A DNA stretch of 64,000 bases from an uncultured Devosia sp. (GCF_963517015.1 NZ_CAUQDV010000003.1:170521-234520), one strand, 5' to 3'; positions 52,005 to 61,701 are shown, numbered from the stretch's first letter. Numbers and translations are program-made. Notes: generated by a model from the sequence alone, not told the origin.

Positions 52005-53618
52005 TTACGCGTCGTCGTCGCCGTAGCTGTTGTTGTGAGCGCTATCGACGTTGATGTTGGAGGCGTTCTGCTGGAGGTTGGCGCCAAGCACCACTTCCAT
52101 GTTGAAGGCGTTATTGGCGCCACCATGAACGCTAGCATCGACATGGCTGCCGACACTGTCGGTACTACCGTCAGAGTCACCGACAGCGGCGAAGATACCG
52201 CTACCCGACGAAGCACCGCCGTTGACCTGAGCATTGCCATAGTTGTTCGAGAAGTTGCTGATGCCGTCGTTATCGACGATGTCAGCGACCTGGTTCACGG
52301 CGAAAGCCTGACCAATGGCACCATTGATGCTGCCGAAGGCATCGAAACCAACATCGTCACCAGGGTTGAACTCGATGGCGCCGCTGCTGGCGAAGATGTT
52401 GTCGAAGTGGCTGCTGCCGCCGATGTCGATATCGGCGAAATCATTGTCAGCGTTGAACGAGCCCGTCGTGTCGTTCATCGAATCTGAGATGTTCACGCCG
52501 ACGGTTGTGTTGGTGGTGGTGTCGTTCGAATTGCCGTTATGGGAATTCGAGCTGTCATTGTTGGATTCTGCGACCGAAGTGTTGGTCGTCGTGTTGGTGT
52601 TGGTGTTCGTATTTGTATTCGTATTTGTATTCGTATTGGTCGTGTCGTTGTCCTGGTTATAGGAGTCGATCACGTCATTGTCCGTCGACGCATCAAACTT
52701 GAACGCATCGTTGATCGTGGTGGTCTGCGCGTTGTTGTCATGCGAGTCCGTGGAGGACTGGTTGTTGAACGCGTTCTGCATCTCGCCGGCCAAGCCATAA
52801 TTCTTGTTCGAGTCGTGAACCGAACTGTCGCTTGTCGCCGTGTTGGTATTGATCGAGTTATTATTGTGGGAATTGGTGGTGTTTCCCGACTGCGAGGTGT
52901 CGGTATTTCCGGACTGCGAGGTATCCGTGTTGCCCAGCTGGGAGCCATTCACCGAGTGATTGCTCTGATCATTCAGCGAGTCGCTGATGCCGACAGCAAT
53001 ATCCAGATTGCCTGACTGAGAAGTGTCGATATTGCCGGACTGAGAGCTGTCGTTATTGCCCAGCTGGGAGCCATTCACCGAATTATTGCTCTGGTCAGTG
53101 AAGGCGACATTGGTGTTGTCCGAGCCGTTCGACGAGTTGTTGTCGTTCGAATCCGTGGACGAGTTGGACGTGTTTCCAACCTGGGAGCCGTTGATCGAGC
53201 TATCGCTCTGATCCTTGAAGGCATCGCTGAAGGTTACGTCGAGATTGTTCGAATTCGAGTTGTCGGTGTTGTCCGAACTGTCATTGTCACCGATCTGCGA
53301 ACCGTTCACAGAGTTGTTGCTCTGATCCTTGAAAGCTTCGTTGAGCGCGACGTTGATATTGTCAGAGCCGTTCGACGAATTGTTGTCGTTGGATGAATTG
53401 TTGTCATTGGACGAGTTGTCGTCGTTCGAGTCCGCAGACGAGTTGGACGTATTCCCCACCTGCGAGCTATTGATCGAGCTATTGCTCTGGTCCTTGAACG
53501 ACTCATTGACCGCGACGCCGAGGTTACCAGAGTCATTGACTGAGTTGTTGTTGTTCGAATCAGCTGTGTTGGTCGCGTTCAAGTCATCGAAAAATGCGTA
53601 GTTTTCGGTATTCGCCAT
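52005..53618 (-). CDS. Asn/Ser/Asp-rich repetitive secreted protein (537 aa)
   Basis: The ATG at 53618 follows AGGAGAGCGAA. The protein is dominated by Asn, Ser, Asp and Thr. About five units of 45-60 residues share the phrase FKDQSNxSxNGSQxGN. A Thr-Asn stretch (TNTNTNTNTNTN...) is encoded by a 12-bp DNA repeat. There is no signal peptide and no Cys. The C-terminal 120 residues are less repetitive (SGIFAAVGDSDGS...NAFNMEVVLGANLQQNASNI) and may contain a type I export signal. It is probably a biofilm or surface polymer. It lies divergent from the LuxR gene at 54063. Confidence 0.75.
   Translation of the reverse strand: MANTENYAFFDDLNATNTADSNNNNSVNDSGNLGVAVNESFKDQSNSSINSSQVGNTSNSSADSNDDNSSNDNNSSNDNNSSNGSDNINVALNEAFKDQSNNSVNGSQIGDNDSSDNTDNSNSNNLDVTFSDAFKDQSDSSINGSQVGNTSNSSTDSNDNNSSNGSDNTNVAFTDQSNNSVNGSQLGNNDSSQSGNIDTSQSGNLDIAVGISDSLNDQSNHSVNGSQLGNTDTSQSGNTDTSQSGNTTNSHNNNSINTNTATSDSSVHDSNKNYGLAGEMQNAFNNQSSTDSHDNNAQTTTINDAFKFDASTDNDVIDSYNQDNDTTNTNTNTNTNTNTNTNTTTNTSVAESNNDSSNSHNGNSNDTTTNTTVGVNISDSMNDTTGSFNADNDFADIDIGGSSHFDNIFASSGAIEFNPGDDVGFDAFGSINGAIGQAFAVNQVADIVDNDGISNFSNNYGNAQVNGGASSGSGIFAAVGDSDGSTDSVGSHVDASVHGGANNAFNMEVVLGANLQQNASNINVDSAHNNSYGDDDA
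52606..52635. repeat. 12-bp microsatellite coding Thr-Asn repeats
   Basis: TTCGTATTTGTA is repeated 2.5 times (52606-52635), flanked by diverged GTGTTG copies. Slippage by 12 bp keeps the frame, so the repeat number could vary between strains without loss of the protein. Confidence 0.7.
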
Positions 53619-54062
53619 TTCGCTCTCCTGTTGAAGATGCGGGCGGGGCCGGGTCTCTCTTCATTTTTAACGAGACCTTGGGCTCCTCCGCTCCCAACTT
53701 CAGAAATGCTAAATCTCTGAAGCCGCCCGAAGAATGTACTCCTCCAAGCAAGCCCATCCTGTTCGCGACATGCAATGATGGATAGCGGCCAATTCGGTCA
53801 GGAACGTTCGATCAGGTTGCAAAGCAGCTTGTCACCCAATCAATTTTACGGCGCCAGGAAGATTCGTCTTTAAGTATTGGACTTTAGCGATGGTCTGGGA
53901 GATGTTTCCGGAGAAAGAATAATGATCGAGTGATCTACTTAGGAATATTTCCGTGACGAAATTCACTATGAATATGCAAAGTGATCAAAGTCACTCTTGA
54001 GTCATGATCAATATGTTAATACTACATTAACACAACGATAAGAGGGCGAGGGTGGGGCGACG
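53619..54062. promoter_or_regulatory. long divergent promoter region
   Basis: This 440-base region lies between the Asn/Ser-rich gene and luxR and is AT-richer than its flanks. It contains GTTAAT (54015-54020) and ATTAAC (54026-54031), an inverted repeat with 5-base spacing before the luxR gene, and a TGATCA-rich area (53980-54010). Both could be regulator sites. I see no gene in it. Confidence 0.45.
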
Positions 54063-54821
54063 ATGCATTCGGATATTAAAGGTTTTTCTTCCGATGCGGC
54101 GGAGGTTGAGCCGCGGTCTATTCTGCTTTTGGCCTCCCGTCAGTCGGTTTACCAATCCTTAGCCGATGCGTTCCGTCAGTATTTTCGTAGCCATGACGTA
54201 GTACTGGCCGATGGGCGCGCGCGCTTGGCGAACCTGTCGACGGCACTTGGCTTGGTCCTGATCAGTGCCCGTGCGTCCGATGGCGAGGAGCTGGCCGGCC
54301 TGATCGATCAGGTTCGCATACGCGTTCCGGGAGTCCCGATCGGTCTTCTGGTCGACGAGGGCTTTGATGTAACTGAATTTTCGCCACTGAACGAGGTCGA
54401 GGGCGTCTTGCCCCTTTCCCTGCCGCTTGATGTGCTGATGGCTGTCGTATCTCTGTTGCTGGCCGGCGGGAGCTACAATCCTAACGAAATGGCGCGGCGC
54501 GTCGCGCCCACGGGCATTCCCCAAGAGGCTGCAGTCCTGGCTTCGGCAACTGCGATCGCCTCCGCGCCAACTGCTTCGGTGGAAATCGATGTCAGCACGT
54601 TAACGACGCGTGAAGAGCAGATACTGCAATACGTATCGGAAGGCTTTCAGAACAAGCTGATTGCTGATCGCATGGCGCTATCCGAACACACGGTCAAGGC
54701 GCATGTACATAAGGTTATCGCCAAGCTCGGCGTTTCCAATCGCACACAGGCTGCAGCAGCGTTCCTGCGACGTAAGGACGGCGGTTCACGTCAGGTGATC
54801 TCACAGGCGCGTCAGCCATGA
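54063..54821 (+). CDS. LuxR-type regulator with degenerate receiver domain
   Basis: The 252-residue product has a receiver-like N-terminal half (residues 18-135) in which the phospho-acceptor region reads LGLVLISARASDGEELAG and has no Asp at the usual place. It probably works without phosphorylation. The C-terminal LuxR helix-turn-helix is intact (STLTTREEQILQYVSEGFQN through LSEHTVKAHVHKVIAKLGVS). It sits between two type I secretion clusters and probably controls adhesin or matrix genes. Its stop overlaps the next gene. Confidence 0.88.
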   Translation: MHSDIKGFSSDAAEVEPRSILLLASRQSVYQSLADAFRQYFRSHDVVLADGRARLANLSTALGLVLISARASDGEELAGLIDQVRIRVPGVPIGLLVDEGFDVTEFSPLNEVEGVLPLSLPLDVLMAVVSLLLAGGSYNPNEMARRVAPTGIPQEAAVLASATAIASAPTASVEIDVSTLTTREEQILQYVSEGFQNKLIADRMALSEHTVKAHVHKVIAKLGVSNRTQAAAAFLRRKDGGSRQVISQARQP

Positions 54822-55300
54822 CCCGCATGGATCAGGTGCTGCAACTGGTGGGGCAGCTCAACTACACTTGGACCAATACGGAATCCCTGTTCATCTACCT
54901 GATTGCCCATCTTGCCGGCACCAACAAGGAAGCGGCGATCGTCATCTTTCTGACGCTCAATACGACGCGGGCAAGGATTGATCTGCTCGAGCGTCTGTCC
55001 AAGCTCGGTGCCATCTCCGAAGACACGCGGCGGCGCGTTCTGGGTCTCACCGAAAGGTTGAAGCAGGAAGCAAAGGTCAGGAACAAATATAACCATTGTA
55101 TCTATTCATTCGATGCCAATGGTGAGTTTGGTTCGACTCAACTCATGAGAATCAATGAATTCGGCGACGATTTGCGCTACGGCAAGGTCGAAGTGCTCGA
55201 CGATGGCGAGATCGGGCGGATCAGAAATGCAATCACGCAGGTCACATCGGTTAACCGCGACATATGGGAATTCATTCGCGACAGCAGGATAGAGACCTGA
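54818..55300 (+). CDS. helical cytoplasmic protein, coupled to the LuxR gene
   Basis: The start overlaps the luxR stop by four bases (ATGA). The 160-residue product is all-alpha, with a hydrophobic first half (TESLFIYLIAHLAGTNKEAAIVIFLTL) and a charged segment containing RNKYNHCIYSFD. The arrangement recalls HEPN-type or AbiV-like small helical proteins (RNxxxH: Arg-Asn-Lys-Tyr-Asn-His fits RxxxxH), but that is only a motif-level suggestion. Function unknown. It is translationally coupled to the regulator. Confidence 0.65.
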   Translation: MTRMDQVLQLVGQLNYTWTNTESLFIYLIAHLAGTNKEAAIVIFLTLNTTRARIDLLERLSKLGAISEDTRRRVLGLTERLKQEAKVRNKYNHCIYSFDANGEFGSTQLMRINEFGDDLRYGKVEVLDDGEIGRIRNAITQVTSVNRDIWEFIRDSRIET

Positions 55301-55700
55301 TCGTCGCGCCCTAAGCTGGATGGGGCAGGGGCGTTCTGGCAATAGTTCATCGGCTGACAAGTCGATTCCTCTGTCAGACTTGCCAGGTTTAGAAAATCTA
55401 CCGGAACAATCCGATGGGACTCAATTGCCATAAGCAAAACTGTTCACGGGCAGCATCAGGCGTCATCCGATATTTGCTGGAAGATGATTTTATTCGCTGG
55501 TGCGCTTGGAGATTTTGTTCGCTTTCTAGCGACTCTGCCTTTGCTTGTTGGCTTGCAATCAAGATCGGCGAAATCTGTTCCAGTACATTGTTCCTGTGTC
55601 GCTTTTGCACAGCTCAACGAATAAACAAGTATTAGGCTGTAGAGTAACTTGCGCGGCATGGAGGCGCGGCGTAGATGTAGCGCGCTTGGGGGATATCCAG
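55301..55700. other. intergenic, no gene seen
   Basis: Four hundred bases between the helical protein and the exported protein at 55701. Reading frames here are short and lack protein character on both strands. It probably contains the promoter for 55701. Confidence 0.45.
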
Positions 55701-56066
55701 ATGAAATTGATGTATGTGCTGCGCCTCGTTGTGGCGGGCGGCGCTCTGTTTGCGGCCGGTGCTGCAACCGCAGCCGACCTGGCGGGAAAGTATCACACCG
55801 GCATTTGCATCAGCTATAGCGATTCCGTTCTGGCTTCGCAGCCGGTCGAGACCATCAAGCAGACTGTCTGGACCAATTACGAAAGTGCCAAGGCCGGGAT
55901 GAGCGATCCTTCGGTGCTGGCCTCCAATCGTTCTGCCTATATCTGGGCCATGGAAACACGCTGGGCCTGCGAGGCCGCAGCCGGCTACCTCAAGGGTGGC
56001 CATGTGGATACCGAGTCCGTCGAAAAGTGTGACTGCTTCCACCAGCGTTATGTGTCGTTCCGCTGA
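55701..56066 (+). CDS. small exported Cys-rich protein
   Basis: The ATG at 55701 follows GGGGGATATCCAG and gives 121 residues. Residues 1-24 (MKLMYVLRLVVAGGALFAAG then AATA) are a signal peptide. The mature part has four Cys (GICISYS, RWACEAA, KCDCFH), which could form two disulfides. It is 24 bases before the TolC gene, in the same operon, so it may act with the type I system in the periplasm. Family not recognised. Confidence 0.7.
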   Translation: MKLMYVLRLVVAGGALFAAGAATAADLAGKYHTGICISYSDSVLASQPVETIKQTVWTNYESAKAGMSDPSVLASNRSAYIWAMETRWACEAAAGYLKGGHVDTESVEKCDCFHQRYVSFR

Positions 56067-56090
56067 GGCGGGCGCGTGCAGGAAACAACA

Positions 56091-57497
56091 ATGAAAAAGA
56101 CCTCATTCCTCAGGGCCGCTCTTCTGTCGGGCGTAGCACTCTTGGCGCCTGTCGCCGCTCATTCCATGAGTCTGAACGAGGCCGTGCAGATCGCGCTCGA
56201 AAGCAATCCCGAAATCGGCCAGGCTATCGCCAACCATGATGCCACCGGTTTTGAACTGCGCCAAGCCCAGGGGCTTTACGCGCCGCGCGTCGATCTGGAG
56301 GCCTCGACAGCCGTGCAATTGGTGGAAACCCCATCGCGCCGCGCTCAGGGCATCGATGACGATGCGCTTTATCCTTCGCAGGTCGGCCTTTCCGCCACCT
56401 GGGACCTGTTTGATGGTGGTTTCCGCGACGCCGAAGTAGCGCGCCAGTCCTCTCGCGTTGACAGTGCTTCCTACCGTGTGCTTGAGCGCAGCGAATTCAT
56501 CGCCCTGCAGATCGTCCGTGTCTATTATCAGGTCCTGCTACAGCAGCAGATCGTCGAGCTGACCCGCCAGAACGTCGCTTTCCACGAAGGCATCGTCAAT
56601 GATGTCGCGAGCTCGATCGATAGTGGCCAGCTGACCGAAGCCGATCGCTTCCAGTCCATCGAACGCCTTGCCGCGGCGCGCGCTCGCCTGACCGAGGCCG
56701 GTGTCGAACTGGCCGCCGCCCAGATCGAATTCAAGACCTTTGTCGGCACCATGCCCGGTCCGGTCAGTGCGCCCGCCCGTGCATCCTCGGCCATTCCCGG
56801 TTCGCTCGAACTGGCCATCGCCAATGCCGTGATCAACAATCCGCGCAGCCTTTCGGCCGGCGCCGATATCGATGCGGCCGCGGCCCTGGTCGATCAGGCC
56901 CAGTCCACTTTGCTGCCCAAGCTGTCGCTCGAAGGCCGCGTGGCCACCGGTTACGACATCTCCGGTACTGATGGCTGGAATAGCGACGGTCGCGTCGGCC
57001 TCTCGATGCGCTGGAACATCTTCGACGGCGGCATCCGCGAAAATCAGGTCCAGGAAGAGCTGCGCCGCGAAAGCGAAGCCAAGTTGGCCTTCGACATGAC
57101 CGTGCGCGAAGTCGAACAGGCGGTCCGTGAATCCTGGCTGCGTCTTGCCAGCCAGGGCGAACTGGCCCGCGTTTACGAACAGCAGCTCAATTCCTCGGCG
57201 GAACTGGTCACCTCCTATCGCGACCAGTTCAATATCGGCGACCGCTCGCTGCTCGACGTGCTCGATGCGCAGAACACCCGCTTCAACGTGCAGATCCTGC
57301 GCGAGACTGCCCGCTATAGCGTCATGTTCGCCGAATATCGCGTCCTGGCCTCAGGCGGCGACCTGCTTGGCTTCATGGGTGCCAGGCCGCATCAGAGTGC
57401 CAATGCGGGCACGCGCTCGGCGCTCGATATTCCATCTTGGGAAGATTCAGAGCCGCGCAAGCTGACGCCGCTGACCCTGCCGGGCAATAGTAACTAA
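56091..57497 (+). CDS. TolC-family outer-membrane channel of type I secretion
   Basis: The ATG at 56091 gives 468 residues. The signal peptide is MKKTSFLRAALLSGVALLAP then VAAHS. Two internally repeated halves, each with a helical hairpin, follow: SLNEAVQIALESNPEIGQAI, VGLSATWDLFDGG near 100-115, then LELAIANAVINNPRS and VGLSMRWNIFDGGIR near 300. This is the LapE/TolC pattern. It forms the outer-membrane exit for the LapB-like ATPase and probably also serves the PrtD-like system. Confidence 0.93.
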   Translation: MKKTSFLRAALLSGVALLAPVAAHSMSLNEAVQIALESNPEIGQAIANHDATGFELRQAQGLYAPRVDLEASTAVQLVETPSRRAQGIDDDALYPSQVGLSATWDLFDGGFRDAEVARQSSRVDSASYRVLERSEFIALQIVRVYYQVLLQQQIVELTRQNVAFHEGIVNDVASSIDSGQLTEADRFQSIERLAAARARLTEAGVELAAAQIEFKTFVGTMPGPVSAPARASSAIPGSLELAIANAVINNPRSLSAGADIDAAAALVDQAQSTLLPKLSLEGRVATGYDISGTDGWNSDGRVGLSMRWNIFDGGIRENQVQEELRRESEAKLAFDMTVREVEQAVRESWLRLASQGELARVYEQQLNSSAELVTSYRDQFNIGDRSLLDVLDAQNTRFNVQILRETARYSVMFAEYRVLASGGDLLGFMGARPHQSANAGTRSALDIPSWEDSEPRKLTPLTLPGNSN

Positions 57498-57606
57498 GTT
57501 TGGCTCCAATTCTTCGTCCAGGGCTGTGCCTATGCTTTACTGGCGCAAGTTGAGTGACCTGTGAGGAAATAAAGCTCATGTGCAATGATTGGGCGGTGGT
57601 CTGATC

Positions 57607-59751
57607 ATGGCCGCCATGAGTTCCACAATGGACAGTCCTGTCGAGCAGCGGGACCCGGTCCTCGATTGCATCCGTTTCCTCGCGCGCTCCTGGCGTAAGT
57701 CAGACTCCGCGGCCACGCTGACCGCCGGCCTGCCGCTGCAGGATGGCGTCATGGATGTGGGGCTCGTTCAGGCCGCGCTGGGCCGCATTGGCGTCACGGC
57801 TCGCCCCGTGCAGGAAGCGGTTTCCCGGCTCAAGGACTATGATTTCCCAGCCATGCTCCTGCCGGGCGACCGGGCGCCGCTGGTGATCCTCGGCCGGGTC
57901 GGCAAGCGCATCTACCGCGCCTATGACCCGCTGCTCGGCTCCGAAGTGAATTTGGATGCCAGGCAGCTCGATGCGCGTAAAACGGCAAGCCTGCTGCTGG
58001 TTTCGCCCAATTTCGAAAGTGTGCAGGACCAATCGGGCCATCGCTTTGCCCGCACCGGCCACTGGTTCTGGTCGGCGGTTCAGGGGCACACCGTCAGTGT
58101 GCTGTATGTCCTGCTCGCCGCCGCCTTCATCAACGTCTTTGCCATCGCCTTTCCGCTGTTCACGATGAATGTCTATGACCGCGTGCTGCCCAATTCGGCG
58201 CAGACCACGCTCTGGGTTCTGGCCATAGGCATCGCGCTGGTAGCGGTCTTCGACCTGCTGCTGAAACTGGCTCGCGCGGGCGTAATAGAGTTCGTTGGCA
58301 GGGCCATCGATTTCCGCCTGTCCTCGGCCCTGTTTGACCGTGTGCTCAACACACCCATGGCCAACCGCCCCAACTCGACTGGTGCCTTCGTCAGCCGTAT
58401 CGGCCAGTATGAGGTTCTGCGTGAGTTTGTGGCGGCCAGTACGTTGGTCATGTTCGTCGACGCGCTATTCCTGGGCATCTTTGCCTATATCATCGCCATT
58501 CTAGTCGGCTGGCTGGTGGTCTACCCGCTGATTGCCGGCGTCATCGCCCTGGGCATGACCCTGGTGGTCGGCATCCTGTCCGGCCGCGCCGTCAAGTCCG
58601 CTCTGGCGGAGTCCTCGGCGCGCAATGCAGTTCTGGTCGAGGCACTCACCGGCGCCCAGACGGTGAAGGCCTCCCGCGCCGAAGGGCAATTGCTGCGCCG
58701 CTGGGAGGCGGCCGTGCTGGCCTCGTCGCATACGCAGGACCAGTTGCGCATGCTGCAGTCGATTGCCACCAATACCACCGCTGCGCTGTCGCAACTTTCG
58801 CTCGTTGGCATCATTGTCGGCGGCTCCTATGCCTTCACCTCGGGCGACGTGACCACCGGCGCCATCATTGCCGCCATGATGCTGTCCAACCGGCTGATCG
58901 CCCCCATCGGCATGATTGCCAGCACGCTGCTGCGGGCCCGCACCGCGATGGAAGCCTATCAGACCGTCGATTCCATCATGAAGCTCCCCGACGAACGCCC
59001 CAGCGGGCAGGCCGTGGTACAGCGCGTGGTGCAGTCCGGGCGGGTCACCCTCAATAAGGTGCGCTTTGCCTATCCGGGCAGTAAGGTCTTCGTGCTTGAC
59101 GGCATTTCCTTCTCGATCAAGCCCGGTGAGAAGATCGGCATCATCGGTCGTATTGGCTCGGGCAAGACCACGATCGGCCGGCTGCTGGTCAACTTCCATC
59201 GCGCAAGCGAGGGTGAAGTCTCGATCGACGGTATCGACATCGACCAATATCACCCCGATGACCTGCGCCGCGCCGTCGGCCTCGTGGTGCAAGACCCTGA
59301 AATCTTCAACGGCACCGTGCGCGACAACATCATGATGAGCGATCCCACCGCAAGCGAGGCCCGCGTTCTGGCCGCCGCGCGCAAGGCTGGCGTCGAGGAA
59401 TTCGTGTCGCGCCACCCCCAGGGCTACGACATGCCGGTGGGCGAGCGCGGCGTGTTGCTCTCGGGTGGCCAGCGTCAGACCATTGCCCTGGCGCGCGCCA
59501 TGCTGGTCGAGCCCAAGATCATGTTCCTCGACGAGCCGTCGAGTTCGATGGATCTCGCCACCGAACGGCAGCTGATCAGGCATCTCGAAGCCAGCCTGAT
59601 GCCCGACCAGACTGTGCTCATCGCCACCCATCGCTATAGCCTGCTGTCACTCGTGACGCGACTTATGGTGATCGACAACGGCCGTCTTGTTGCCGATGGT
59701 CCCAAGGATGAAGTGCTGGCGCAGCTCCGGGCGCGGGGGGAAGGCGCATGA
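57607..59751 (+). CDS. LapB-like type I secretion ATPase with C39-like domain
   Basis: The ATG at 57607 gives 714 residues. The N-terminal C39-like domain (about 12-135; DPVLDCIRFLARSWRKSDSA, AGLPLQDGVMDVGLVQAALG) looks like LapB and lacks a full protease triad in this context. Six membrane segments follow (about 155-450). The ATPase motifs are GRIGSGKTT, LSGGQRQT and IMFLDEPSSSMD. Length matches LapB (about 718). It would export the large adhesin encoded downstream. Confidence 0.93.
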   Translation: MAAMSSTMDSPVEQRDPVLDCIRFLARSWRKSDSAATLTAGLPLQDGVMDVGLVQAALGRIGVTARPVQEAVSRLKDYDFPAMLLPGDRAPLVILGRVGKRIYRAYDPLLGSEVNLDARQLDARKTASLLLVSPNFESVQDQSGHRFARTGHWFWSAVQGHTVSVLYVLLAAAFINVFAIAFPLFTMNVYDRVLPNSAQTTLWVLAIGIALVAVFDLLLKLARAGVIEFVGRAIDFRLSSALFDRVLNTPMANRPNSTGAFVSRIGQYEVLREFVAASTLVMFVDALFLGIFAYIIAILVGWLVVYPLIAGVIALGMTLVVGILSGRAVKSALAESSARNAVLVEALTGAQTVKASRAEGQLLRRWEAAVLASSHTQDQLRMLQSIATNTTAALSQLSLVGIIVGGSYAFTSGDVTTGAIIAAMMLSNRLIAPIGMIASTLLRARTAMEAYQTVDSIMKLPDERPSGQAVVQRVVQSGRVTLNKVRFAYPGSKVFVLDGISFSIKPGEKIGIIGRIGSGKTTIGRLLVNFHRASEGEVSIDGIDIDQYHPDDLRRAVGLVVQDPEIFNGTVRDNIMMSDPTASEARVLAAARKAGVEEFVSRHPQGYDMPVGERGVLLSGGQRQTIALARAMLVEPKIMFLDEPSSSMDLATERQLIRHLEASLMPDQTVLIATHRYSLLSLVTRLMVIDNGRLVADGPKDEVLAQLRARGEGA

Positions 59752-61073
59752 ACTTTCATCGACCCGGACAAAAGCCAGGGCACTACCAGCTGGCGCTGGA
59801 CAAGCCGCCGCGCTCGTGGAGCCTGATCATCATTTTCGTGGTTGGTACGCTCCTCGCCTTCCTCCTGTGGGCCAATTGGGCTGAGGTCGACCAGATCAGC
59901 CGCGCCGAGGGCAAGGTTATTCCTTCCGGCAAGATCCAGATCGTGCAGAGTGCCGAGGCCGGTGTCGTCACCGATATCCTGGTGCGCTCGGGCGAACAGG
60001 TGACTGCCGGCCAACTGCTGATCCGTCTCGACGACACAACGACGGCCTCGTCGGCCGGTGAAGTAGAGGCGCGCGTCCTGGCGCTGCAGGCCCAGGTCGA
60101 GCGTCTGCGCATCGAGAGTTCCGGCCTGACCGAGGTCGATTACCTCTGCGCCGATCTCGTCTCTGCCCAAGCGCCAGAAGTGTGCGCTGCCGAAATCGAT
60201 CTGCTGAAATCTCGTCTGTCGAGCCTCACCAGCAGCAAGGATGTGCTGGCACAGCGGGTCGAACAGCGCCAACGCGAGCTCAATGAAGTCGCCGCCAATC
60301 GGGCGCGCCTGCAGAGCAATCTCGACGTGGCCCAGCAGCGGTTAGACCTGATCGCGCCCATGGCGGAGCGCGGGCTCGCCGCCCAGACTGATCTTCTGGC
60401 GCTGCAAGGCGAGGTGGCTGATCTGTCTGGCCAGATCGCCGGCACCGAGGAAAGCACCGCGCGTTTGAGCGCAGCCCTGCGCGAGGCCGAATTGCAGATG
60501 CAGCAGGCCGAACAGCAGTTCCGTCAGGAATCCTTGGCCGAGTTGACTCAGCGCCGCGCCGAACTGGCCTCGGCTACCCAGCAATTGCGAGGCGCGACCG
60601 ACCGTGTCACCCGCACCGAATTGCGCTCGCCGGTCGACGGCGTGGTCAACAGCATTGATGTCACCACCATTGGTGCTGTCGTCAACGCTGGGTCCCGCGT
60701 GCTCGATATCGTGCCGAAGTCCGATTTCCTACTGGTTGAAGCGCGGTTGAAGCCCTCTGACGTGGCCTTTGTCATTCCTGGCCAGCTCGCTCGCATCAAG
60801 TTCACCGCCTATGACTTCTCGGTCTATGGCGGGATCGAGGGCGTCGTCGACAATGTCTCGGCCAATTCCATTGTCGACGAGCAGACCCGCGAAACTTACT
60901 ATCTGGTGACGGTGCGCGCCGAAAAGACCACGTTGCACTATCGCAGCCAGGAACTGGCCATCCTGCCCGGCATGGTGACGACGGTCGACATCATCACCGG
61001 CAAGCATTCCATCCTGCAATATCTGCTCAAGCCCATCAACAAGGTGCAGCAGGAGGCGCTCATTGAGCGTTGA
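59748..61073 (+). CDS. LapC-like type I secretion adaptor (HlyD family)
   Basis: The 441-residue product overlaps the ATPase stop by four bases. It has one N-terminal membrane segment (SLIIIFVVGTLLAFLLWANW, about 24-43), the lipoyl half SGKIQIVQSAEAGVVTDILV, long coiled-coil helices (about 95-285) and the C-terminal GMVTTVDIITGKHSILQYLL block. It bridges the LapB-like ATPase and TolC. Confidence 0.94.
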   Translation: MNFHRPGQKPGHYQLALDKPPRSWSLIIIFVVGTLLAFLLWANWAEVDQISRAEGKVIPSGKIQIVQSAEAGVVTDILVRSGEQVTAGQLLIRLDDTTTASSAGEVEARVLALQAQVERLRIESSGLTEVDYLCADLVSAQAPEVCAAEIDLLKSRLSSLTSSKDVLAQRVEQRQRELNEVAANRARLQSNLDVAQQRLDLIAPMAERGLAAQTDLLALQGEVADLSGQIAGTEESTARLSAALREAELQMQQAEQQFRQESLAELTQRRAELASATQQLRGATDRVTRTELRSPVDGVVNSIDVTTIGAVVNAGSRVLDIVPKSDFLLVEARLKPSDVAFVIPGQLARIKFTAYDFSVYGGIEGVVDNVSANSIVDEQTRETYYLVTVRAEKTTLHYRSQELAILPGMVTTVDIITGKHSILQYLLKPINKVQQEALIER

Positions 61074-61689
61074 TCCTGATCTGCTGATTGGGGAGGCAGG
61101 CGCGCCTCCGGACAGGGGTGGGCACGGATGGGCGACGCCGATCTTTCGCACCATTTCCATGCCCGATGGCCGGCAGGCCCTGCGTCTTGAATCCGTTTTC
61201 TGGGACGCCATCGCGCATATGGCGCACCGGCAGAACCGCAAGACGCCCGACATGGTCCGTGAAATGCTGGGGCAGTCCCGGCCTCACGGCTCAAACCTCT
61301 CCAGCACTCTGCGCAGTGTCGTGGTCAAGCGCCTGCTCGACGATGCCGAGCGCCTTGCGCCCCTCGCCGCACCCATGGCAGTAGTCAAGCTGATGCAGAT
61401 GGCGCCAGTGCCCAGCTTCGCGCTCGATCGCAACAAGCACCTGGTTCGCGTCAACGACGAATTCGTCCGCTACATCCGCACCGTGCTCGCCAAATCCGGG
61501 CCGGTGGAAAAGGCCCAGCTCAAACTCGACCGCCCGGCCGAAACGCTGTTTGCCGAGGTCGAGACTGGCACCGCCATCGAATGCGGCCTATCGATCCAGG
61601 TCGACAATCACGAGCGGCGTACCCATGCGCGTATCATCATTCCCCCGCCTGCGCCGGCAAATGTCCTGATCGGCTTTATTATCAGCTAG
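61063..61689 (+). CDS. ribbon-helix-helix (RHH_4) protein with PAS-like C-terminus
   Basis: A TTG start at 61063 follows AGGAGG and overlaps the adaptor gene by 11 bases. Residues 35-88 fit the RHH_4 domain (FWDAIAHMAHRQNRKTPDMV, SNLSSTLRSVVVKRLL). Residues 105-208 look like a PAS-type sensor (APVPSFALDRNKHLVRVNDE). RHH proteins bind short palindromes as dimers. Two copies of such a palindrome lie in the gap to the next gene, so it may control the adhesin. Its signal is unknown. Confidence 0.8.
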   Translation: MSVDPDLLIGEAGAPPDRGGHGWATPIFRTISMPDGRQALRLESVFWDAIAHMAHRQNRKTPDMVREMLGQSRPHGSNLSSTLRSVVVKRLLDDAERLAPLAAPMAVVKLMQMAPVPSFALDRNKHLVRVNDEFVRYIRTVLAKSGPVEKAQLKLDRPAETLFAEVETGTAIECGLSIQVDNHERRTHARIIIPPPAPANVLIGFIIS

Positions 61690-61701
61690 GCCGGCGAATG
61701 G

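Noticed and set aside
52585..53620. Possible CRISPR-like array in the repetitive region
   Set aside because: The repeats are imperfect, in frame and coding for the Asn/Ser-rich protein; there are no equal spacers and no cas genes.
58501..59631. 376-codon reverse frame rich in Gly/His opposite the LapB-like gene
   Set aside because: It is antisense of the transmembrane and ATPase domains, with composition typical of shadows in GC-rich DNA.
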